Of a DNA stretch of 7,549 nt, positions 1 to 4,714 are shown one piece after another. Within the stretch, counting starts at the first letter, position 1. Every line of letters starts with the position of its first letter. The notes below the pieces were generated by a model. That model had not been told where the DNA came from. It was given only the letters and a program-made list of their open reading frames with translations, and searched no databases. The position numbers and the translations under genes are program-made. Origin of the DNA: DAOTTX01 sp034437515 (GTDB lineage: Bacteria > Chloroflexota > Anaerolineae > Aggregatilineales > Phototrophicaceae); contig DAOTTX010000039.1 of assembly GCA_034437515.1 (NCBI GenBank), forward strand, positions 1-7,549, in the 5' to 3' direction.

Positions 1-158
1 GCATCATCGCCGTAACGGCCAACGCGATGGAAGAGGATCGGGACAGGTACTTGGCAGCGGGAATGGACGACTATCTCAGCAAGCCGATCCGGGTGAAAAA
101 ATTAGTGACTGCTCTGCACAAGTGTGCATCATTACCCAACTGTGAAGAAGAAGTTTAG
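1..158 (+). CDS. C-terminal end of a response-regulator receiver domain, probably a hybrid histidine kinase (5' truncated)
   Basis: The gene enters from outside the window. Reading from base 3 gives 51 residues before a TAG at 156-158. The peptide has the classic last third of a CheY-like receiver: a hydrophobic strand ending in 'VTANAM' with the conserved Thr, an acidic/basic helix 'EEDRDRYLAAGMDDYL', and 'SKPI' with the invariant Lys and cis-Pro, followed by the last helix. The phosphorylated Asp lies upstream and cannot be seen. The 'TANAM...AGMDDYLSKPI' wording is typical of receivers fused to hybrid sensor kinases, where the phosphate comes from a His on the same or a partner protein. 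Only about 20 residues follow the Lys-Pro, so no output domain is attached at this end. The next gene is a transcriptional regulator on the same strand, so a sensor-regulator pairing is plausible but unproven. Confidence 0.9.
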   Translation, partial: IIAVTANAMEEDRDRYLAAGMDDYLSKPIRVKKLVTALHKCASLPNCEEEV

Positions 159-182
159 GATGCTCTTCTGATTAGTGGAGTT

Positions 183-219
183 CTCAAAGCAGACGGCGCG
201 TCTGCGTCCCATATTTGAG
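183..219 (+). terminator. Intergenic hairpin after the receiver gene, possible terminator
   Basis: A perfect 7-bp inverted repeat, GCAGACG and CGTCTGC, has a 3-nt loop at 189-205. It is extended by an outer pair CTCAAA (183-188) and TTTGAG (214-219), with an 8-nt bulge on the 3' side. It starts 24 bp after the receiver stop codon and lies upstream of the regulator promoter, where a terminator would be expected. There is no clean U tract after it, so it may be a weak or Rho-assisted terminator, or a protein-binding palindrome. Confidence 0.4.
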
Positions 220-235
220 CAGTCTTGGAGATATA

Positions 236-263
236 TTGCGCGGCCTCATCGGGATGATATAAT
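236..263 (+). promoter_or_regulatory. Extended -10 promoter of the SARP-like regulator, predicting a leaderless mRNA
   Basis: A perfect TATAAT at 258-263 is preceded by TG one base upstream (255-256), giving an extended -10. A weak -35, TTGCGC at 236-241, lies 16 bp upstream. The hexamer ends 6 bases before the ATG at 270, so the usual start point falls on or within a base of the A of the start codon. There is no Shine-Dalgarno sequence before that ATG, which fits a leaderless transcript. Confidence 0.65.
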
Positions 264-269
264 GGTCGC

Positions 270-2711
270 ATGATATCTTCCATCGATCAGCAGCCGAAAA
301 ATCCCGCCTGGCGCTTCATCTTGCTGGGCGAACTCCAGATAGTCCACGCGGACCAACCGCTCTCCCTTCCTCCCCCACGCACCCATTCTCTTCTGGCTAT
401 GCTGCTCCTTAGCCCCGGGGCGCAGCGGCGCGGGCGCCTGGTCGGTCTGCTTTTCCCCGACGCGCCGGAACGAATCAGTCGACGCAGGCTGAGCGACCGG
501 CTCTGGCTGCTGCGCGATGCCCTGCCCGGCCTGCCCCTAGAATCCGCCACCGACTGGCTTGAGATCCCCGCCGAGAGCCGCTGGCTGGACGTGGAGGAGT
601 TCAAGCGAATGGCCTCGGGGACTGAACTGGCCGATTGGCAGGCAGCGTTGGCCCTGTATGGGGGCGATCTGCTGCCCGGTTGCTTCGATGACTGGCTGTT
701 GATCGAGCGAGAGGCCCTTCACCTGGAGTATGTGCGCTTGCTCCACCGCGCGGGCGACTGGTTATTTAAGCTTCAGCGGTTCCAGCAGGCACTTCCCGTG
801 GCTCGGCAGTTGGTGCGCGGAGAGCCCTTTGACGAGCGCGCCCTGCGCCTGCTGATGCGGAGCCACGCGGCGCTGGGACAGCGCGGGGCAGCTCTGGCAG
901 CTTACGAGCGCTTCGTCGAGTTGGCGGCCGACGAGCTGGAAATTGAGCCGACACCGGTCACGCAAGCCCTGGCTCAGGCGATCCGCACCTCTGCCCCGTC
1001 CTCACCTCCCTCTTCCACTTTGCCCGAAGATGCTTCCCCTGAGGCCCTGCTGCACCAGGCGCGGGCCGCCTTGGATCGCGGAGATTGGGCCATCGCCGAG
1101 CGTTGCCTTATGACCTTGAAATCCGGCGCGGCCGCCGATGAAATGAGCGTGCATCTGCTCGAAGTTGATTTGGCACTGCTCTGCGAGAAATATGAGCGGG
1201 CCGAGCGAATACTGCGAGCGTGTGATAGTGATCGCGCCGCCGTGATGACGCGATATGCCGCGGTGACCCTGGCCTGTCGTCAGCGCACCGTGGCGCACGA
1301 CGCGGCGAGCCGGGCGCTGTTGCTGGCCCACGACCAGCAAGATCGGGAAAGCTCGCTGGAGGCCCTCCTGGTACTGGCCCAGGCTCAGAGGCGGTTGGGG
1401 CAGATGGCACAGGCGCTGGCGAACGCCGAGCGGGCGTTCAACCTGGCGAACTCGCTCGCGTACCCGGCCGGTGCCGTGCGTGCCCTCCTGGTGCGGGGGA
1501 AGACGCTGTTTCGCCAGGGGCGCACCAGGGACGCTATCCCCGTTTTCCACAGGGCACGCTCTCTCGCGCACGAGCATGGCCTGCGTCGCTACTTGGCCGA
1601 GGCGTTGCAGGGTCTCGCCAACGCCCGCTCCGATCTGGGCGTCTTTCTGGACGTCCTCCCGGAGATCGAGAAGGCGCTGAGTATCTGGCGCGATCTGGGG
1701 CTGAAGCGAGCCGAGGCCAGAACGCTGCAGACACTCGCCAGCATCAACGATCTGCTGGGGCGTCACGAGGAGGCGCTGCGGGACGTTGAGCGTGCCCGAG
1801 AGATTTACGAGACGTTGGATGATCCATTCGGCGTGGCGCGGTGCAAATATCACCTGGCGGCGGGCATGCCCTACCGCGACGAGACCTTGTTGGATGAGGC
1901 TATTCTCTTGGCTGAGGAGGCGTTGGCCGCGTTCCAGAATTATGATGAAGTTGGCTGGGAAGCCTCTACCTTGGCTACTCTGGGATATCTTTTGTTGCTC
2001 GATGAGCAGTATGAGGCCGCTATGGCCCCGCTGCGCGAGGCATGCGCCAAGCACGAGAAGCTGGGCGAGGCCGGGTATCTGCCCGAGCCCTTGGCCCACC
2101 AGGGCTTAGCGCACCTGGGGTTGAGGAATCTGGCGGAGGCATTGGATTGTACCCGCCGCGCGCTGCTGGCGCTGGCCCAGGGTGCCTTGGACAACGACGT
2201 CGCCTCCGAGGTCTACTACGCCCACGCTGTGGTTTTGGAAGCCCACGGCCTGGAGGAGCAAGCGCACAGGTACTTCGTCCGCGCCTACGAGAACTTGCTG
2301 AAATACGCCCAGCAACTGGAGGACGAGGCCGCCCGCCGCGCTTTTTTCGCTCGCGGCCCCATGGTGCGCCGACTGATGGAAGAGGTCTACGCGCGAGGGA
2401 TTGTCCCTGAACCCGATATTGTTGTCGTCACTCGCTGGCTGCCCTATAAGGGACAGGAATCGCGCGTGGATTCTGATTCGGACTTCTTGCCGGTGAAATG
2501 GACCCTCGACGCCGGTCCGTCCGACGTGGCCCTCAAGCGCTCGAAGGGGGCCATAGCACTGCGCCGCTCCCGGCTGGCGCGTATTCTTCGAGAGGCCAAA
2601 GTGCAAGGCGCCCGCCCCACGATTCAACACCTCGCCAACGCCTTGGGCGTCAGTCCCCGCACCATCAAGCGCGACCTGGCTGCCCTGCGCGCCGCCGGTC
2701 GCATCTCCTGA
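270..2711 (+). CDS. SARP/BTAD-family transcriptional regulator with TPR array and C-terminal helix-turn-helix
   Basis: This 813-residue cytoplasmic regulator resembles AfsR/SARP proteins. Residues about 15-100 form the SARP-type N-terminal DNA-binding region ('FILLGELQIV' opening, then an Arg-rich 'RISRRRLSDRLWLLRDAL' helix). Residues about 107-239 are a bacterial transcriptional activation (BTAD) domain, with 'YGGDLLPGCFDDWLLIERE' and 'GEPFDERALRLLMRSHAALGQR'. A Ser/Pro-rich linker (241-253) follows, then a long array of TPR-like helices to about residue 690. There is no P-loop, so the NB-ARC ATPase of large AfsR proteins is absent. The last 34 residues (780-813) form a second helix-turn-helix, 'HLANALGVSPRTIKRDLAAL', similar to DeoR/HTH_11 types; two DNA-binding ends are unusual for a SARP. 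ATG 270 is chosen because the promoter abuts it and no SD site offers another start. Targets are unknown; the SARP-like box just downstream is the obvious candidate. Confidence 0.9.
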   Translation: MISSIDQQPKNPAWRFILLGELQIVHADQPLSLPPPRTHSLLAMLLLSPGAQRRGRLVGLLFPDAPERISRRRLSDRLWLLRDALPGLPLESATDWLEIPAESRWLDVEEFKRMASGTELADWQAALALYGGDLLPGCFDDWLLIEREALHLEYVRLLHRAGDWLFKLQRFQQALPVARQLVRGEPFDERALRLLMRSHAALGQRGAALAAYERFVELAADELEIEPTPVTQALAQAIRTSAPSSPPSSTLPEDASPEALLHQARAALDRGDWAIAERCLMTLKSGAAADEMSVHLLEVDLALLCEKYERAERILRACDSDRAAVMTRYAAVTLACRQRTVAHDAASRALLLAHDQQDRESSLEALLVLAQAQRRLGQMAQALANAERAFNLANSLAYPAGAVRALLVRGKTLFRQGRTRDAIPVFHRARSLAHEHGLRRYLAEALQGLANARSDLGVFLDVLPEIEKALSIWRDLGLKRAEARTLQTLASINDLLGRHEEALRDVERAREIYETLDDPFGVARCKYHLAAGMPYRDETLLDEAILLAEEALAAFQNYDEVGWEASTLATLGYLLLLDEQYEAAMAPLREACAKHEKLGEAGYLPEPLAHQGLAHLGLRNLAEALDCTRRALLALAQGALDNDVASEVYYAHAVVLEAHGLEEQAHRYFVRAYENLLKYAQQLEDEAARRAFFARGPMVRRLMEEVYARGIVPEPDIVVVTRWLPYKGQESRVDSDSDFLPVKWTLDAGPSDVALKRSKGAIALRRSRLARILREAKVQGARPTIQHLANALGVSPRTIKRDLAALRAAGRIS

Positions 2712-2714
2712 AAC

Positions 2715-2742
2715 TTGCAATCTGCAATATACAATCTGCAAG
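2715..2742 (+). repeat. Short tandem repeat, four copies of a 7-bp unit (consensus CTGCAAT)
   Basis: Four contiguous heptamers read TTGCAAT, CTGCAAT, ATACAAT and CTGCAAG, beginning 4 bp after the regulator stop codon. The ends also make an inverted pair, CTTGCA and TGCAAG. The exact 7-bp period recalls the heptanucleotide STRR repeats of filamentous cyanobacteria, but the unit differs. No function can be assigned. Confidence 0.65.
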
Positions 2743-2775
2743 CCGTTTGTCCCCTTCTCGACAGCTATCGGGCCA

Positions 2776-2797
2776 TTGACACGAGAGTTACACGAGA
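2776..2797 (+). promoter_or_regulatory. Candidate SARP operator: two ACACGAGA direct repeats with an 11-bp period
   Basis: TTGACACGAGA (2776-2786) is followed at once by GTTACACGAGA (2787-2797), so the 8-bp core ACACGAGA (2779-2786 and 2790-2797) recurs exactly one helical turn later. The second copy ends 9 bp before the -10 hexamer at 2807. Known SARP activators bind heptameric direct repeats, often containing a TCGAG-like core, at 11-bp intervals close to the -10 and in place of a good -35. This site sits 65 bp downstream of a SARP-like regulator gene. That this regulator binds here is inference. Confidence 0.55.
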
Positions 2798-2803
2798 CCC
2801 TTC

Positions 2804-2812
2804 TGCTATACT
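2804..2812 (+). promoter_or_regulatory. Extended -10 promoter element (TGCTATACT) of the 85-residue gene
   Basis: TATACT at 2807-2812 matches the -10 consensus at five of six positions and is preceded by TG with a one-base gap. The only consensus -35 hexamer, TTGACA at 2776, is 25 bp away, which is too far to pair with it. The promoter therefore probably relies on the extended -10 and on an activator at the repeats just upstream. The predicted start near 2819 leaves a leader of about 27 nt before the ATG at 2846. Confidence 0.6.
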
Positions 2813-2845
2813 GTATTTCACACCGGATGGGAAGGGGATCACTCA

Positions 2846-3103
2846 ATGGGAGAATCAACGGGAGAGTCAAATGGTAGTAGCAAGGACAACTTCGAGGCCG
2901 TTCACCGTGCGAGCTACATCCTGCGCTGTTGGACGGATACGGTGGGCGGAGTGCGCGTTCGCCTGATTGACGCCCGCTCCGGCGTGAGCTACCCGCTGGC
3001 CCGTCTGGCCGATCTGCCGGATCTGGTACGACGGCTCTTGCTCCGCAGTCCGCCTCTGCCCAACGAGTTTACCGGTGGCGACACACTTCGCGAAGGGAGG
3101 TGA
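2846..3103 (+). CDS. Small protein of unknown function (85 aa) under a SARP-type promoter
   Basis: This is an 85-residue protein with a Ser/Gly-rich start (1-13), then a compact domain (about 17-66). The domain has the pattern 'ASYILRCW', a Gly-Gly turn, 'VRVRLIDARSG' and a leucine-rich helix 'LARLADLPDLVRRLLL'. There is no signal peptide or membrane segment. The pattern recalls small Chloroflexota proteins in which an 'LLRxW' strand is followed by a 'L.D.rTGe' hairpin and an 'L..L...L' helix; this is a memory-based resemblance with no known function. Evidence for a real gene is the extended -10 promoter at 2804-2812, an SD-like GAAGGGGA at 2831-2838 seven bases before the ATG, and a plausible fold. 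It lies between the regulator and the secreted-protein genes, so it could be a cytoplasmic modulator, but the sequence does not show that. Confidence 0.65.
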   Translation: MGESTGESNGSSKDNFEAVHRASYILRCWTDTVGGVRVRLIDARSGVSYPLARLADLPDLVRRLLLRSPPLPNEFTGGDTLREGR

Positions 3104-3107
3104 GAGA

Positions 3108-3149
3108 GTGAAACGTAAGACGTGAAACGTAAAACGTAAGGCGTAAAAC
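3108..3149 (+). repeat. Short tandem repeat, six copies of a 7-bp unit (consensus GTAAAAC)
   Basis: Six contiguous heptamers read GTGAAAC, GTAAGAC, GTGAAAC, GTAAAAC, GTAAGGC and GTAAAAC, followed by a decayed copy, ATAGACG. They fill nearly half of the 102-bp gap between the 85-residue gene and the next gene. The period matches the repeat at 2715-2742, but the unit is unrelated. Similar ACGTTTTACG-type strings are, to my knowledge, common between genes in some Chloroflexota. No role is evident. Confidence 0.7.
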
Positions 3150-3205
3150 ATAGACGGTAAGTTCTGTGAATAAGTGGACGAGTTACAAGCGTAAGGAGGA
3201 ATAAG

Positions 3206-4279
3206 ATGAAAGTGCAGCGAATTCTCGTGGGTGTGTTGGCTTTGGGGTTGCTCTTCGCCCTGACGATGGGGCTGAGTCTGGCACAGGGGCGGGAACTTCC
3301 GGATGGAAAAGCTCAACCGATGGGGGAGCTTTCCATCACGTCGATGGTCACCAATACGATCAGTTATCAAGGCATGCTCACCGATGACGGCAACCCGGTG
3401 GACGGCAGCCGGGATATGATCTTTCGTCTCTACTCGGATGACACTTGCTCTGCACAGGTGGGCAGCGACATCGACGTCGGCAGCGTCTCGGTGAGCGACG
3501 GCTTCTTCGACGTGAATCTACCCGTCGATCACGACGACTTCAACGGCCAGGCGCTGTGGCTGCAGGCGGAAGTGGGCGGCACTGCCATCGGCTGCGAGGA
3601 GATCCAGCCGGTGCCTTATGCCCTCGGCCTGCGGCCAAGGGCAGTGATCAGCGGCACTACAGAAGCTGGCGGTGCATTGCTCACGGCCCAAGTGGGAGAT
3701 GTAGCCAAGGGTACCCTGGCTCAAAGCCTGTTATTGGGTGCGGCTGGCGTTTATGGAGAAGTTGAAGGGCTTATCGGGGCTGGTGTCTACGGGGTCGGCG
3801 GAGGGGATTCCTACACCAATTACGGCGTCTGGGGTCAAAGCTCTTCCCCCGGCGGCTACGGCGTGTATGGTCAAGCCACTGGCAGTAGCGGCGTCAACTA
3901 TGGCGTCTACGGTTCGACCAGCTCTTCAGATGGCTATGGCGGCTACTTCGAGGGCGACGTGGGCCAGAGGAGGACTGATGATGGTTTGGTGAAGGCGGCC
4001 GCCAAGATTGACTGCTCTAAGGGAGATTCCAGCGTCGCATACTCCTTCAACAACGTTGGCCACCCGATCACCGTCTCTGGTAGTCCGACATTGGATGGCG
4101 TTTGCTACATAGACTTCAACTTCGACCTATCCGATCGTTACTGGACAGCTACCGCGGCTACCACTTCGGCTCATGGTGTCTCTTGTACTAAGGGTGGCTC
4201 CGATGACGAGTTAATCTGTCACCGTTGGGACCAGGATGGGAATGGTGTGGACGGCAACATTATGGTCGTGGTGTACTGA
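3206..4279 (+). CDS. Secreted protein with N-terminal YQG module, YGVYG repeats and Cys-containing C-terminal domain (357 aa)
   Basis: A signal peptide spans residues 1-27 (Lys/Arg start, Leu/Val-rich core, cleavage near 'LAQG'), so the protein is exported. Residues about 53-140 form a module running from 'ISYQGML' through 'FRLY' and 'VSVSDGFFDV' to 'VPYAL', shared with the 693-residue protein downstream. Residues about 180-248 hold Gly/Tyr-rich repeats of 12-14 residues ('NYGVWGQ', 'GYGVYGQ', 'NYGVYGS', 'GYGGYFEG'), of the kind found in tail-fibre-like and surface beta proteins. The C-terminal domain (about 259-357) has Cys 270, 300, 327 and 338, which could form disulfides, and ends 'IMVVVY'. 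The start is fixed by AAGGAGGA at 3193-3200, five bases before the ATG. The 94-residue gene starts 20 bp after the stop, so the two are probably co-transcribed. No enzyme motif is visible; a surface or adhesive role is inference. Confidence 0.85.
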   Translation: MKVQRILVGVLALGLLFALTMGLSLAQGRELPDGKAQPMGELSITSMVTNTISYQGMLTDDGNPVDGSRDMIFRLYSDDTCSAQVGSDIDVGSVSVSDGFFDVNLPVDHDDFNGQALWLQAEVGGTAIGCEEIQPVPYALGLRPRAVISGTTEAGGALLTAQVGDVAKGTLAQSLLLGAAGVYGEVEGLIGAGVYGVGGGDSYTNYGVWGQSSSPGGYGVYGQATGSSGVNYGVYGSTSSSDGYGGYFEGDVGQRRTDDGLVKAAAKIDCSKGDSSVAYSFNNVGHPITVSGSPTLDGVCYIDFNFDLSDRYWTATAATTSAHGVSCTKGGSDDELICHRWDQDGNGVDGNIMVVVY

Positions 4280-4299
4280 GCAGCGATAGGAGGAAGATC

Positions 4300-4584
4300 A
4301 TGAAAACCAAGGTTTTTGTACTGCTTCTGCTCGCCCTATCGCTCCTGGCAGGTGTGGCGTGGGCTGCCCCGCCTCCCGGTCTTGAGATCATCCGCCACGT
4401 CATCGGCGGGGGCGGCGGGCGCGTCGAGGCTGACGGCTATGCCTTGAACTATACCATCGGTCAGCCGGTGGTGGGGGTCAACAGTGAGGGGAGTTACACG
4501 CTGGGCGCTGGCTTCTGGGGCGGAGGTGAAGCGGAGGCGGTTCTTGATTATGAAGTCTACTTGCCGCTCATCGTGCGGGAGTAG
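4300..4584 (+). CDS. Small secreted protein with TIGQP/GFW motif and YLPL-type C-terminal tail (94 aa)
   Basis: This 94-residue exported protein has a signal peptide at residues 1-22 (two Lys near the start, a Leu/Val-rich core, cleavage around 'AWA-AP'). The mature part begins 'GLEIIRHVIGGGGGRV' and continues 'GYALNYTIGQPVVG' and 'SYTLGAGFWGGG'. This pattern recurs in short secreted proteins of Chloroflexota and some other environmental bacteria, with no assigned function. It ends 'YEVYLPLIVRE'; a YLPL(I/V).R end is, from my recollection, very common on extracellular Chloroflexota proteins and may be a sorting or anchoring tail. ATG 4300 is chosen because AGGAGG lies at 4288-4293, six bases upstream, and because the signal peptide starts there. 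An in-frame ATG at 4225 inside the previous gene would bury the signal sequence. Confidence 0.85.
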   Translation: MKTKVFVLLLLALSLLAGVAWAAPPPGLEIIRHVIGGGGGRVEADGYALNYTIGQPVVGVNSEGSYTLGAGFWGGGEAEAVLDYEVYLPLIVRE

Positions 4585-4601
4585 GACAGTAGCTCTGGAC
4601 G

Positions 4602-4641
4602 GCGGGTCGATGGAAGCAGGACTTTCTTCCATCTGACCCGC
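4602..4641 (+). terminator. Strong hairpin after the 94-residue gene, probable terminator or mRNA 3' end
   Basis: GCGGGTCGATGGAAG (4602-4616) pairs with CTTCCATCTGACCCGC (4626-4641), giving 15 base pairs broken only by one bulged T, with a 9-nt loop. It begins 17 bp after the stop codon. No U tract follows, so intrinsic termination is uncertain. It could instead protect the 3' end of the upstream mRNA. Confidence 0.55.
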
Positions 4642-4656
4642 TGCCTTCAAGTAGGC

Positions 4657-4701
4657 TGTACAGGCTCTCCTCAAATTTGTTCTGAGTAGAGCCGCTGTAC
4701 A
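4657..4701 (+). promoter_or_regulatory. Second hairpin directly upstream of the beta-helix gene's ribosome site
   Basis: TGTACAGGCTCTCCTCA (4657-4673) pairs with TGAGTAGAGCCGCTGTACA (4683-4701). That is 16 base pairs with one mismatch and a 2-nt bulge, around a 9-nt loop. The 3' arm ends three bases before the G-rich GGGGGG at 4704-4709 that must serve as ribosome site for the ATG at 4715. The placement suggests an mRNA leader structure or a processing or protein-binding site. I see no riboswitch class that fits. Confidence 0.45.
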
Positions 4702-4714
4702 ACGGGGGGTAAAC

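Noticed and set aside
1002..2099. Long open frame (365 codons) on the minus strand inside the regulator gene
   Set aside because: It lies wholly within the well-supported regulator gene, has no recognisable domain or promoter, and is the usual open antisense frame in GC-rich coding DNA.
2776..2812. Classical -35/-10 promoter using TTGACA at 2776
   Set aside because: The spacer to TATACT would be 25 bp, far outside the working range, and no -10 lies at 16-18 bp. The hexamer is better explained as part of the 11-bp-period repeat.
2106..2870. Minus-strand open frame (254 codons) spanning the end of the regulator and the SARP-box promoter
   Set aside because: It overlaps the conserved helix-turn-helix code and the promoter, and its translation has low-complexity composition with no family resemblance.
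3108..3149. CRISPR array or SARP box in the GTAAAAC repeats
   Set aside because: The units are 7 bp and contiguous with no spacers, so this is not CRISPR. The period is 7, not 11, so it is not a SARP operator either.
4225..4299. Earlier start of the 94-residue protein at ATG 4225
   Set aside because: It would overlap the previous gene by 55 bp and put 25 polar residues before an otherwise perfect signal peptide. ATG 4300 has an ideal AGGAGG.
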